Source: Branchiostoma floridae (taxonomy: Eukaryota > Chordata > Leptocardii > Amphioxiformes > Branchiostomatidae). From it: 64,000 nucleotides of DNA. Made by a program: the position numbers and the translations under genes. Below are positions 35,618 to 49,330 of the stretch, piece by piece. Numbering within the stretch: position 1 is the first letter of the stretch; the number at the start of each line of letters is the position of its first letter. Where the stretch lies: contig NW_023365775.1 of NCBI RefSeq assembly GCF_000003815.2, forward strand, positions 250,893 to 314,892. Reading direction: 5' to 3'. Below the pieces are notes generated by a model. The model made no database searches. It saw only the letters and a program-made list of their open reading frames with translations, and was not told the origin of the DNA.

Positions 35618-36033
35618 AATATTATGCCTTTGTGTGTAAAACGTAACAGAGTGCTCATTTTGGTGAGAGTGGTCCAGCTCTAGCTGTATCTACAATCAAG
35701 ACCTGACCTATACGATAAATATATCATTTTACACTTTCCATCTTAGGCGAAAGCGGTGAATTAGAAACGCCACATGAAGCCTTCACGTCCGGAGCTGGCG
35801 CTCGCTACCTCGACCTGACCGCCGAGTTCAGCAGGGCCTTCCGGACAACCCCCGTGGTGACTGTGGGCTTGACGAAACTGGACCATTTGGATGGGGATGG
35901 TGGTGGGGATGGTAACATCCGGGTCACAGCAAGCGTGGAGTCCGTCTCCACAACAAGCCTGAAGGTGCGAGTCGGCACCTGGAATAGTTCACAGTTGTAC
36001 TATGCCAAAATCCACTGGATAGCCTGTGCATGA
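30667..36033 (+). CDS. Type II membrane H-type lectin with coiled-coil stalk
   Basis: Plus-strand exons 30667-30706, 32185-32271, 32367-32465, 33840-33988, 34522-34654, 35048-35266 and 35747-36033 join with GT-AG sites and matching phases into 337 residues. Residues 1-75 are a short cytoplasmic tail with tyrosine motifs NPMY and NALY. Residues about 100-117 (CIAAGIAVLLSLVAVSLA) are the single membrane span, with basic residues before it, so the C-terminus should face outside. Residues 126-242 contain a heptad-rich, Gln/Glu-rich coiled coil. Residues 243-337 match the H-type lectin (HPA/discoidin-II) fold: FRTTPVVTVGLTKLD, then VESVSTTSLKVRVGTW, ending IHWIACA and a stop. It is probably an oligomeric surface sugar-binding receptor. 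The start is the only ATG with a phase-1 donor fitting the next exon. Two optional exons are listed separately. Confidence 0.85.
30974..31025. repeat. (GT)26 microsatellite
   Basis: Uninterrupted GT dinucleotides in intron 1 of the H-type lectin gene. Confidence 0.97.
31516..31590 (+). CDS. Candidate extra tyrosine-motif exon of the H-type lectin gene
   Basis: This 75-base open block is homologous to the exons at 32185-32271 and 32367-32465 (PNQMYATGEG against NPNPMYVSREG and PNALYVYRAG). Its following intron also aligns with the intron after the second copy. Acceptor (TTTAAG) and donor (GAAG|GTACAA) give phase 1 at both ends, so inclusion would add 25 residues in frame. The acceptor tract is mediocre and the N-terminal half has diverged, so it may be decayed. 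Confidence 0.45.
31661..32150. mobile_element. Inverted-repeat element between duplicated exons
   Basis: The left end GAGTCAAACCTGTCTATAGC pairs with the right end (reverse-complement ACAGTCAAACTGTATTAGCG), followed inward by GRCCAC on both sides. The intron after the second exon copy lacks it, which shows where it inserted. Ends of this type recall Tc1/mariner-like MITEs. A possible relative is at 61985-62070. Confidence 0.65.
32926..33726. mobile_element. 801-bp element with perfect 16-bp terminal inverted repeats
   Basis: AACCCTATCCAGACTG at the left end is exactly complementary to CAGTCTGGATAGGGTT at the right end. The interior is AT-rich with repeated AAGATGGC/GACGTMAT words and has no protein. 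A diverged end (AACCCTATTTAGACCGGGCT) at 29886 shows a second member. It lies in the intron before the transmembrane exon of the H-type lectin gene. Confidence 0.8.
34272..34366 (+). CDS. Candidate alternative transmembrane exon of the H-type lectin gene
   Basis: An open 95-base block between AAAG and the donor AATAAG|GTAAAA encodes LFHVSLPLLVAISFFVMVF, a convincing membrane span. It enters in phase 1 and leaves in phase 0, just like the transmembrane exon at 33840-33988. It could therefore replace that exon but not follow it in frame. The acceptor lacks a pyrimidine tract, which argues for decay or regulated weak use. Confidence 0.4.
35530..35614. repeat. (AT)n microsatellite, 85 bp
   Basis: Pure alternating TA in the last intron of the H-type lectin gene, between the coiled-coil and lectin exons. 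Confidence 0.98.
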
Positions 36034-37516
36034 GATGTAAAACTTGCACATGCACATGCTTTGGTTTAAAGGCAACCTAAGCAATCTTAGCCCAAGTCAG
36101 GGTTGTAGAAATTCAATTATCAAAGTTAATTTTGGGGACACTTTTCTACGTTATAAGATAAAGCAACTCTATTACGTTCAAAACCAACATTCAAGAGGCA
36201 AATATTTGCAGCGGCAATGCCGCGAGGACGACTTGAAGTCTGATATATGTGGGTTACAATATGTAGGGAATCCTAGCGTGGCTTGTTTCTGCGCCGTTTA
36301 TATGTATATGTATATACCGTTCAAAGTATGAAATAATGATGTAAATGTGGGAAAATAGTGTAGTACATACAAGTTCATACAGATTGCCTTATCAAGATTA
36401 TTTCCGCTTTTAACGTGCTAATATTGTAAAGCTTGTCTTGGAGCATGTCTTGTAGGGGTCGCAGAGATGAATTACTCTGCACTTTTACTACATATGGTCT
36501 TTTAAGTTCAATTCCAATAAAAGGAATGATTGAATTAATGAGATTATTTCAACTTTGTTGTGTGCTTCCCTTTCTAGTCTTGTTCAGAATTAGAATAAGG
36601 CACGTGCACATTCTAGCCAAGTATCCAGCTATCTCTTCGGTCCATTCCGTATTTGCTGAGAGAGTAGATTGATTTGATTTGATATGATTTATTCGGCTGT
36701 ATAACGATACAGGTAACTAACGATACAGGCTACAGAGACGATCCGTGTTTACAGCTTGACTAGCAGTCGCACGATCTAGAATGTCAGTATTTGATACAAA
36801 TGATATTACTAGGTTATCTATATGAGGCTAGTTAGAGCTCTTAATTACGTAATACAGTGCAGATCGTTTAGTAAGGTAGCTACTATAAGTAATACAATTA
36901 GGCTATAATATATACATATTGCTACGCAGATCGTTCGGTGATATTAGGGTATTTGTTGTTATATACACTCAGACAATGCTCCACATATAGAGAAATACAA
37001 CTATCATCATATAGCCGCATTTCATAGTTATGACGCGTTATTCACTAGTACTGATCATGAATTAGCAAGATAGCCTAATTAATGACCACTCATAAGACCA
37101 CCTCTTTCGCATCGCTCACTCGGTGGTTTTATTCGCTGGTTATAGCAAAGGTCCAGGCGTTATCACACCATATACACCTCGGGGAGGATCATTAACCCCT
37201 CATTAAACTACAGTATGTGGGGCATAACTCAAGCCGAAGGGATGACATTTCTTCATACCGACTTCTGTACATTTGACACACCTGCTTGTCGCCTACTCAC
37301 CTTTGCTACTTTATATTCGCTAAACACAATTAAGCTGCCCCTTTCCTCAACAGTGCCCTGTAAACGATACCTATGTTGCCATGGCGACGAGACTTCAGCG
37401 TGCGTGTGTACACAGTAGCACGCTCTTGGCTCGTGAAAAGGAAATGATTGACAGCTCAATGGGACGACCACGTCTGAGGGTAAAGTTCAGGCTATTGAGT
37501 TTACCGTACGAGCGTC
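36034..37516. other. H-lectin 3' region and intergenic sequence
   Basis: Holds the probable 3' untranslated region with an AATAAA signal at 36516-36521. At 36665-36700, on the minus strand, is a 3' end of a retroelement: AATAAATCATATC followed by AAATC pentamers. The 37080-37210 segment has short hairpins (ACCACC...GGTGGT). No coding exon was seen. Confidence 0.5.
36516..36521 (+). terminator. Polyadenylation signal AATAAA of the H-type lectin gene
   Basis: AATAAA lies about 480 bases after the stop codon, in the context ATTCCAATAAAAGGAATG. The cleavage site is not known. Confidence 0.5.
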
Positions 37517-39869
37517 ATGGCTGACAGTGGACACAGAGACTGCGGTTTTGTGAACGACAGTTTTCTGACCAAAAAGTCGACGTCTGAAGTGATACCGAAT
37601 CACTATGACGAACAACGTGCTAACGGACGTCCTCACGGACAAGTGAGATTTTCTTGTCCCACCTGGCGTCAACAGGTAAAAGTGAAAGGCGTTTCCGGTT
37701 TACCTGTGGGGGGCGTGTGTACACCTAATGACGGAATGTTGGCGGAACAAAACCACCGGTGGGCCGGTAACAGGAATCACGACGGACAGGTAGAAGATTG
37801 TTATCTCACCTGCCGACAAAAGATTGGTCAGAAAGGTGATACGAGCCCACCTGAGGAAGGTGTGCCTGTAGCCATAACGAACGGTGAGTGGCGCTATTGT
37901 TCAGTACCAGGAAAAACCGGAAGTCAACCCTCAAGGCTACTGTATAGAGAGTGCGGCGAGACTGTGGTCGGAGAAGGTATAAACAGTGTCCATAATAACC
38001 GCACCTGTGGCACACCTGTAGACGTCTTAGAAGACAAGCAGGGAGAAGATTATCGGACTCCTCAGAAGATGGTGGAAAGGATCTTAAAGAGACTGAACGC
38101 CTTGGAGGAAAGTAAACGCCTTGCGGAAAGCGAGAGGACGGAAATGGAGGAACAAATCTTTAAGCAGAAGGAAGAAGCTATAAAGAAAGTCGAAGAAAGT
38201 GCCAAGACGCTGACAGAACAGGTGAGGCTTGTCTTTGAAAGGTGGGAGCAAGACGTCAAGAATGAGATGGAAGACTTGACGTTACAGCTACAGAAATTCC
38301 ATGGCAACGGAAGACAAAACTCTGACGTTATGGAATCTAAACTTCACCTAAATTTGCAACGTCACACACCCAAACAACCCACTATAAATTTTGTACCAAG
38401 TGATTTTGAAGGGTCTGTTTTCACACTCGGACGGATTGAGGTCAAAGAAGACAGAGACGTCTGCTCCCCACGACAAGACGTTCTCTCAACGCCTTCAAGA
38501 ACGTTCACGTCTTGGAAGTCTCGTTTTGGGACCAGCGGGACAAAAAAGGGACAGTTTTCAGAACCGCTGTGTGTTACCACCGCTTCAGATCAGGTCTACG
38601 TCATCGACCGAGCGGGCGGCGGGCGAGTCCAAGTCTTCACGTTCAAGGGGGAGCAGATCAGCGAATTTATGCTTAACTTTGGGGACAACCTGAACATAAA
38701 CGGTTGCGGGTTGTTTTCTGACGGAAGGCATGTTACGTTTGTGGGCAGTTTTTACAAAGGAGTTATAGGCGTGGACACGACTTATACAAACGTGTTTTTG
38801 AAATACACCAAAGAAGGGCGGCTGATTGCGAGAAGAACTCTGACTGTCGGCTCGGGCCGGGATCCGGTTATAGACGCTTCGGGATTTCAGGACGGCAGGT
38901 ATGTTTTTTTAAATAACTCAGTGAAGCAAGACAAAAAAAAAAGGACATAAAGGTTAGAGTGTCTGCCCTAGAACTCATAGGTCCTGGGTTTGAGTTCCCT
39001 GACATGCCGCCAATGTTCAGCCATTTTGGAAGGCACTTCACACACCTTTTTTTCAGTCCACCTAGGTGTAAAAGTAAGACTCAGTACATAACTTTGGTTT
39101 AGACACAGTTGATCACAAACCACTGCCCCTACGGCCCAAAACGTCCATGGAGCTACCTCTATCTTATGTTTTACAATGAAAAAAAAATTAAGTCTAACAC
39201 TGTTTGTCAGTAAGTAAGAATTTAGAACGCTTGACTATTTCATCATATCCATGTGCTTTAGGAACTATACTATAATAGCGATATTGTCCTTACCACAGGA
39301 TTGCAGCAGCTCTGACTGGGAAGGTCTGTATACTAGCTACGAGCGGTGACACCCAGTCCGAGTTCGACACGACTGTACAGACCTACAAGCGTGTGTGTGT
39401 GGATCATAGGAACAACAACATCCTACTGTCTCTTCACAAAACTGTACAGGTGTGTATGTTTGTGCGTGCGTTTGGTTCTGTTTCTCTGTGTGTGCATGTT
39501 TGTGTGTGTCTGTATCATAGGAACAGCAGCATCCTATCATACGGGTGTGTGCGTGTGCATTTGTGTGTGTGTGTATGTGTGTGCGTATGTGCGTGTGCGT
39601 GTGTGTCCTTATGTGTCTGCGTATGCGTGTGTGTGTGTGTATGCGTGCACTTACACGGCTAACGACTTTCATGCCAGAGCACGGGAAAGCTTTGGCTTTG
39701 AAATAGGTGAAACTGGATAATGATATTAAAGGGAAAGTAACACTCCTTTTTTATCCTTTGTGACAATATCATTGGACTGCTCATGCAAATCTTAGCTTTG
39801 CAGTGTCTCAGACTAGATAAAAATGCAAAGGAATGTGTGTGTGTCTTTGTTGCTGCTTGTGTGTGTGTA

Positions 39870-39904
<35 letters not shown>

Positions 39905-40246
39905 CAGAGAGAGTTAAACAAAATTGACAGTAATGGATATTGTCCTGATTTCCAGATATACGACGAGCGTGGTCGGAGACTTCAGGAGCTGAGTTTAGAG
40001 CCGGGGTTTGGGAGAGCCCCACTGAACGGGCCTCACGGTCTCTGTGTGGACGGGCAGGGAAACATCATCGTGGCTGACTGGAGTAACAGCCGGGTTCAGA
40101 TGTTCAACAGGGAGGGAGGATTTGTACAGACCATAGCAGGGGAAGAGGACGGGTTGGTGTGTCCCTGGGACGTGTCTGTACCACGGAAAGGATGTGTTGT
40201 TGCCATAGACTGGAGAGAACACTGTGTCTTTCTTTTTCGGTACTGA
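37517..40246 (+). CDS. Coiled-coil NHL-repeat protein (TRIM-like without RING/B-box)
   Basis: Three exons, 37517-38898, 39299-39449 and 39956-40246, join in frame to 607 residues. Residues 1-170 are a polar region with two diverged repeats (GQVRFSCPTWRQQVKVKG and GQVEDCYLTCRQKIGQKG) and several CxxxxP patterns; no RING or B-box is present. Residues about 183-262 are a strong coiled coil (KRLNALEESKRLAESERTEM onward). From about 336 the protein is an NHL-type propeller: FGTSGTKKGQFSEPLCV, later LNGPHGLCVDGQGNIIVADW and SRVQMFNREGGFVQTI, ending FRY. NHL propellers of TRIM2/3/71-like proteins bind protein or RNA. The lack of RING suggests it is not itself a ubiquitin ligase (inference). The ATG sits in GCGTCATGG, and the exon-1 frame without splicing soon ends, so the intron at 38899 is needed. 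Confidence 0.85.
38950..39095 (+). mobile_element. Degenerate tRNA-SINE fragment
   Basis: A B-box-like GGGTTTGAGTTCC, then TTTTGGAAGGCACTTCACAC and CCTAGGTGTAAAAGTAAGAC, follow the SINE at 26810-27323 in order. It lies in intron 1 of the NHL gene. Confidence 0.65.
39380..39905. repeat. Interrupted GT-rich tracts in the second NHL-gene intron
   Basis: GT-rich simple sequence covers 39450-39655 and 39830-39905 (ending in GAGA). GTGTGT begins in exon 2 and continues past its donor (ACAG|GTGTGTATG). Confidence 0.8.
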
Positions 40247-41609
40247 AAACTCCAGGACACAAATGAAATGTTAAGTGCTAGATTTCAGAAGAATATCAAC
40301 CTCACCTGGTTGTTCGACTAAAGGACAGAGTGTTAATAGCACCGACGAAAAATATAAACACGAGTGCATTATGCATATGTTTTTAAGGTTTCTATTGTCT
40401 AGCTTAAGATGCATTCATGAGTCTTTATTGCTTCAGATTACTTTGAAAGTAACGTCAGAAAGTTGAGTTATTAACAGTTGCTTTCTCACCTTTTTATATA
40501 CTTAGGAAATCATTGTTAAGAAGATGTGTAATAAATGACCGGCGTCTGACTACAAATGACGATACCGTGGGCACGTGTACATGTAGATGTATACAAACTA
40601 ATTAATAGTAATCAAAATTTAGATTTATGATACTTGTTATTCTTTTCAAACTCGTCCAAACTGTTCATAACTTGTATAGCATAAAATGTACAAGACTTCC
40701 TACCGGTTCACTCAACTTGTATGGTTGTCCATTCCCTATCACTTAATAGACTTAAGAAATTGAATACATTACAAAATTGTGCCGCTACCTACATGTAAAA
40801 GGTCATAAAATCAGTCAGACGTGACATGTGTGGTTTACTTTTCTGTGCGTTGTTGTTCTTGGTTGTACTAAAATATCTTCAACCTGACAATTGAGGAAAA
40901 TTTTACCAACTTTGAACCTCTGCTGCAGTACCGTTACTAGACGCTAGGAACCCCATTATCGAATTTGACCTTCATTTTCCCAAGGAGCTTTTCCCAACCC
41001 CCACAAAACTACCAAACATCATGCAAAACGATCCACAACGTTTCGAGTTATCTTGTACAAAAACACACACACAGATACACAGAAACACAATGGGCAGTAC
41101 AATAAAAGCTTGTTAAGTAAGAACAGAAATAATCATGTCACATAATGTATGTACATAAACTTTAGCAAAGGTGTTAATACTGATATACATACAACACATT
41201 GTACAATTCCTGAGAAGTTTCCTTAATACATAGTTCATGCTAAAGAAATTACAGTTCAAAATAATGAATATCTAATCATTATAAAATCCTCTATAAATTA
41301 ATACATGAATAACAACAACAACAATCATCATTAGGTATTTGCGCATGACATCATAGCACACGTAGAGAAATCCTATAGATATAACATACAGATATTCAAT
41401 ATATATATATTATACATGTAAAATCCTATATATATATATATACATATGTATATATATAATATGTATATGTAATCAAGTCACTGTAACTACTAGCATATCA
41501 TATGATAGAAATCCAGCTTATCCGGCAACGTTCAGGATTAAGCATCTAACATGGCGGACAATACTTTCGTCATGTGACATCAAACAACTTATTAATGTAT
41601 CATGTCCAC
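40247..41609. other. Convergent intergenic region with poly(A) signal and repeat
   Basis: The NHL gene (plus) and thioesterase (minus) converge here. AATAAA at 40530-40535 lies about 285 bases after the NHL stop. A plus-strand family-B copy covers 40905-41115 (CTGCTGCAGTACC, TTTGACCTTCATTTTCCC, CACACACACAGATACAC). An AT dinucleotide-rich tract lies at 41398-41470. No exon was found. Confidence 0.55.
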
Positions 41610-44672
<3,063 letters not shown>

Positions 44673-47027
44673 GGACGAGATTTGTAGTCTTAGTCTCCAA
44701 GAAATCCTCGCTAAAATGACGCGATCTTCACATATATTATAACGGCCGTAAAATTGTGCAAGATGACCCTAACGTTATGTGACCCGAGGTCAATGGTCAT
44801 TCACCCGGACAATACCACTTACCTAAAGGGGGTGACAGCGTTGAAATAAACGGGGACGATAACGTCAACACAAATGTAAGCATACAAAGAATTAGTTGAT
44901 GCCTATGTTTATAACACATTTTACTATTTTTTAAACCTTGTTAAAATGTTCATAACGTTCATAACTTCATAAAATCATCAACTTGGACATCCCTAAACTA
45001 TGCAATTCGCCATTCCAAAACGCCTGGCATATAATACCTTATGACCCAAATAACGTATTATTCGTTTGTTAGAAGAGAAATGAACTACTTGAGGAAAAAA
45101 TGTCCTCATGTTCAGTTGATATAATTTGAGCATTTGAATGTTCTATATCGAATACAATCCAATCATCACAACGACAAACGCTATTGTTGAGTAACTAGCT
45201 TCTTCCTTGTTTACGTCACATTTCTCTGTCACTATTCTCCCCTTACAATATTACAGTTTTGAGTTACCTTTTAGATTAGAGTATAGACATATTCTATACT
45301 GTTCAACACTATTTGTTTTTTCATGTTACCTGCAATTAGCCATCGGGTAAGAAATACCTTCTAAATCCTCTCCGAGTACATGTTACGAATACTAAGCCCT
45401 CGAACAAGAGATGATTTTAATGAACTATATATGTACATGTACTTCTATTCCCAGTTCTTAGCCGTCCCTACAACATAATTACGTTGTGCATCTTTTAAAG
45501 AACAAGGCAAACCTTTCTCTATTAGAGCGCTCATTTTCAATAAAGGTTTATACAGATGAAAGTAATTTTCCGACAGACGGTAAGACAACCACATTCTGAT
45601 TGTGCATTATATATGAAAAAAAAATCCATCAGAAGCTTGCTGCATTTATCATATCTACTATGCTGGTGTGAAGCCCGCGCTGCATTTATCATATCTACTA
45701 TGCTGGTAGTGAAGCCCGCCCGCCGAGAAACAGGCCTATATATGCTTAGCAGCTTATCAGGTTCAGTAAAATACCGTGGCCCTTAAGCGTAAGTGTAGAA
45801 TTGTGACCAGTCTATATGCACCCGCTGCGTTTTCAGAAAAAGTCCTGGCTGTTCGACTCAGATCTTCGGCCAAATGATCAACGCTGCCACAGAGCCTAAA
45901 AGATATTTGGTGGTGGCATGGTGTTCTGCGTTTCAAGAGGCCACAAATAACGGAAGATTTTTTTGTTGTAGAGCTGTTTTGTGTAGGTCGAATAAAAGAC
46001 TACAGGCTAAATTAAACTATATTTTAGAAGCCCTAGTACCTAAGAGCATGTCTAACATTATTCGAAACATTCTTATCTCATTCGATGGAGAACCAAAACG
46101 GCAAGCCAGGACTACACATTTTGAAAGAAGAAGAAGATATGTAATAGTTACCCCATGGGCGGGGCGAGTTTTCTGTGTATATCACCGAGGGGAGACTAGA
46201 AATCCCCGAGGTGGCGGGCCTGGTGGCGGGCCTGGTGATATACACAGAAAACGAGGCCAAGGCCATGGGGTAACTAACTTAGCCCATGGCAGACTTCCCC
46301 GAAGCTTTTCTAGTTCATCAGCTTTACAAAATGTTACTTTATTTTGTCATAAAAGTCCACAATCTTTCTTGTTATTGCTTGAAAAGCTGTGACAGACAGT
46401 GTCAGGCTGTAACAACACAAGGTCATTAATCTTGTCAAGACCTTCCCGGGTAAGGTGCCTGGAGAGACAGAAAGTCTGGTCATATTCCTCTGGGCAATTA
46501 GAAGTCTAGAGTAGGATTGGTCAGTTATCACATGACACAATTATAGTCCCAAAAGAAGGTCTCAAAGGTAACCAAGGATTGGTCAGAACAGATCACATGC
46601 GTATATCACCCACACTTTTTAGGCTGTTATCACCACACTTTTCTTCTGATATCACCACACTTTTCTCCTCATTTGCATGAAATAGCAGCACACTTTTTTC
46701 ATAGCGACATACTATGTGGATATAGCAACAGAAAATGGGGGCTTCTCATTGGCTGAGGGGAAGTAGCCATGGGCTAAACATTCTAATATTCTTTTGAGAA
46801 GGGCACTTCGTCTTTTAATGACCCAATTAATCCAAAACGTGCTAACCTTTGGAAAAAGAACCGAGAATAAAAAAAAAGGCCGGATATGGTTTTGAATCGT
46901 ACGTTCAGAGAATCTGAAGTGTAGACATACATTTTAATGAAGCACTTCGTAGAACAGACAATATAATACCAAAAACATCCCTACTGTGCTGAATAATATG
47001 TTACTCTTTTCCGCTAAGGAAAAGGTG
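44673..47027. other. Intergenic region with short duplications and an inverted repeat
   Basis: Contains a 40-base tandem duplication (GCTGCATTTATCATATCTAC, about 45641-45720). An inverted repeat pairs 46146-46190 with 46232-46275 (GGCGAGTTTTCTGTGTATAT against its complement, then CCATGGGG). Several TATCACCACACTTTTC repeats lie at 46595-46690. An open plus-strand frame (45874-46392) crosses the inverted repeat and has no recognisable family; I do not call it a gene. Confidence 0.5.
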
Positions 47028-48251
47028 TTACTTTTTTCCGCTAAGGAAAAGATATGTGATTTGTGGGGATGTTTCGCGTAGTGTATAATCAATGGGCTGG
47101 ATCTTGAATGTGGTCTTGTGATGGACATTTTCGATAGTGGTTGGCGAGGTCGCGTCTTGGCTTTCGGTTGATAGAGAAGTGGCGTTGTTGTACTTCTCAA
47201 GATATTGGCTAAGATGTTTGGTGGTGGTTTCATGTCCTTGATCATGTGTTGATGTTAATGCAAGTTTGGTCGTCATGAGGTTGGCAGGTGTGGAGGCAAA
47301 GTTTCCATCTCCGCAGTTAGTAAGATGATGTGCGACACTAGTCAGAGACACTCCCTTCAGATGAACTGTGGTATCTTGGCAGTCGGTTGAAAGTGAAGTG
47401 GCGTTGTTGTGATTCTCAACATATTGGCCAAGATGTTTGGTGGTGGTTCCGTGGTCTTGATCTTGTGTTGTTGATGCATGTCCGGTCGTCTTGGCAGTTG
47501 TGGAGGTGAGGTTTTCCTCCCCGCAGTTGGTCAGATGCTGTGCGACGCTCGTCAGAGAAAGTCCCTTCAGATGAGCCGGGCTGGTGCATGTATAGCTCTC
47601 AGGATTGGGGAAGCTGGAGATAACGCAGGCGTCGCATCTCTCGCAATGGTCAAACAACGAATAATGTGTCTGCATACATCTGAGATCTGTGATCATCCAC
47701 AGCATGGCGCAGCTACAGTCGAGTGGATTGTTTCCAACCTTTACCGCTGTCAGAGTGGGATGCCCCAGCTGTTCTTTTGTGAAAGATGTGAGCTGGTTGA
47801 ACTCAAGGTTCACAAGCACTAGTGATGGCAACTTCTGCACGGCAAGGTCAAGGCTAACGTGGGTGATTCGGTTACGCTTCAAGGACAGGGTCCTCAAAGA
47901 TGGCAGATTTTCAAGGGCTTCCCAGTTAACGATCTCGATGCGGTTGTTCTGTAGAAAGAGACGGATGAGATTCTTAAGCACCGGGACATCCGTCAGGTTC
48001 CTGATGGCGTTTTCCTGGAGATCTAGAACAGCTGTAGTCGCAGGAATGCCCTCAGGAAACGCTGTGAGCTCCAGGAAGCGACAGACTACTGTGGTGCTCG
48101 TTGCTGCCTCATTATATTTTGAATTCGTGCATTTCTGCGGCAAAGCCCGACCTTCCTGGTAACAGGTCATACACATCCACAGGGCAATTATTAACACCGT
48201 CAGCCGACTCTTCATTTGATTCTGTAACTCAGACTTGACCGCTGTCTTCAT
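47028..48251 (-). CDS. Secreted leucine-rich-repeat protein with Thr-rich duplicated tail
   Basis: Single coding exon on the minus strand, 407 residues from the ATG at 48249-48251; the ATG for MKSRLTVLIIALWMCM (residue 13) gives the better signal peptide. An N-terminal cap (CTNSKYNEAATSTTVVC) is followed by about four LRRs (74-180; LDLQENAIRNLT, LFLQNNRIEIV, LSLKRNRITHV, VNLEFNQLTSF) and an LRRCT cap (NPLDCSCAMLW, closing at Cys243). The rest is Thr/Ser/Asn-rich with likely O- and N-glycosylation. A unit of about 70 residues beginning HLKGLSLTSVAQHLTNCG occurs twice, so the end of the LRRCT cap is itself duplicated. No transmembrane segment or GPI-type end is seen, and the last 20 residues (DYTLRETSPQ on) look unstructured. 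Likely an extracellular binding protein; ligand unknown. Confidence 0.82.
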   Translation of the reverse strand: MKTAVKSELQNQMKSRLTVLIIALWMCMTCYQEGRALPQKCTNSKYNEAATSTTVVCRFLELTAFPEGIPATTAVLDLQENAIRNLTDVPVLKNLIRLFLQNNRIEIVNWEALENLPSLRTLSLKRNRITHVSLDLAVQKLPSLVLVNLEFNQLTSFTKEQLGHPTLTAVKVGNNPLDCSCAMLWMITDLRCMQTHYSLFDHCERCDACVISSFPNPESYTCTSPAHLKGLSLTSVAQHLTNCGEENLTSTTAKTTGHASTTQDQDHGTTTKHLGQYVENHNNATSLSTDCQDTTVHLKGVSLTSVAHHLTNCGDGNFASTPANLMTTKLALTSTHDQGHETTTKHLSQYLEKYNNATSLSTESQDATSPTTIENVHHKTTFKIQPIDYTLRETSPQITYLFLSGKK

Positions 48252-48694
48252 TTTACCAACGGTTTTAACCCTTAACAAAAATATCTGGAATAGAAATAAA
48301 TTCCATGCGGTTAAATCTTTTATAAAATGGCGAATTATTTATCTATGTTTTCTTTTGTTTATGTTATTCTCAATCTACTCATCTTCTTATGTCGAGAAAG
48401 GTTTGGTTTCCAGGTGTATAAGGTACTCGATTGAGTAACTTGCTTTGCGGGTTTTCATTGTTTGTCTCTATTTTGCTTTATTTCGCTTTGTTTTGTTTGA
48501 TTTTTGGGGCTTCCTTGAAAGTCAACTTACCAAAGTTGATTTCAGTTAGATGGTTACTTTATCAGTCCGATAAATAAGAAAATTTAGCCTACTGTGAACA
48601 TGAACATAATTTTGCAAGGTACAGTGTTTGTTACTGACTGGTATGCTAGCTTATCTGTAAAATATTCAAATGAGAAGAAAAATGGCACACTTAC

Positions 48695-48790
48695 CTCACT
48701 TTAGGCAGAAGACTGCTGGAGAAGTCTTGCTCCTGGTTTAATTCTGTTTGCAAGTTCAACAATATAGCGTAGATGATAGCAGTGTCTAGC
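48695..48790 (-). other. Probable untranslated first exon of the LRR gene
   Basis: The minus strand has a strong donor AAAGTGAG|GTAAGT at 48694-48695. An acceptor TTTCTATTCCAG just above 48283 leads into the coding exon 32 bases before the ATG. The 5' limit of this exon is a guess. Confidence 0.4.
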
Positions 48791-49019
48791 ACATACCTGA
48801 TCACGTTCTTTTCAAAATGATTTGGAATATTCTATTGTCTGTAGAACGAGTAGATATGCTAGCTTCGGTATGTAATATTCACGAGGTTTTCTTGGAATAT
48901 GCATATGAGCTCAAGCATCACAGACAAATTAGATTCTGCGGGGTCAACGGACGGAGAAAAGAGAATGTTACACTGCGAAATTAAAGTACACGTTTGAATA
49001 GGAGATGACGATATGTATT

Positions 49020-49330
49020 CTGATAGTATAAAAAAGTGCACTTCGTCTTTTGATGCCCATCAATTTCCATACCTACGTATACTATATTAGATGTGATAGA
49101 AAATCCAAGACTTGAGTGGAAACTGAGCTGGTTTTATATAACGCGGTCGAAGAAACTGAGTGAAGATGCATGCATTTTTATGAAGCACTTTGACTTCGTA
49201 GAACAGAAGGATGGATTCTGCACAATCATACTTATGTAATACTGACAACTCGGTCGAACCATGCGTTACTTTGCATTGGAGAAAATATGTGTGATTTCTG
49301 TGGATGTTTCGCTTGTGTGCTTTGCATTGC
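49020..49330 (-). pseudogene. Relic of a tandem LRR-gene duplicate (3' end only)
   Basis: Blocks GCACTTCGTCTTTT, ATGAAGCACTT...CTTCGTAGAACAGA and ATATGTGTGATTTCTGTGGATGTTTCGC match, in order and spacing, 46800-47085. That region covers the last codons and 3' flank of the LRR gene. The matching protein end (HTYFLQ against ITYLFL) is out of context, with no LRR domain above it. This appears to be what remains of a second gene copy. Confidence 0.6.

Noticed and set aside
37517-40246. TRIM family E3 ligase
   Set aside because: Coiled coil and NHL repeats are present, but neither a RING nor a B-box was found in the first exon or just upstream.
45874-46392. 172-codon plus-strand frame
   Set aside because: It crosses an inverted repeat and has no recognisable domain; no splice or promoter support.
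47028-48251. Variable-lymphocyte-receptor-type gene
   Set aside because: It has LRRNT, LRRs and LRRCT, but is a complete gene without flanking cassettes. The cap and tail do not match VLR stalks. A general secreted LRR protein is the safer call.
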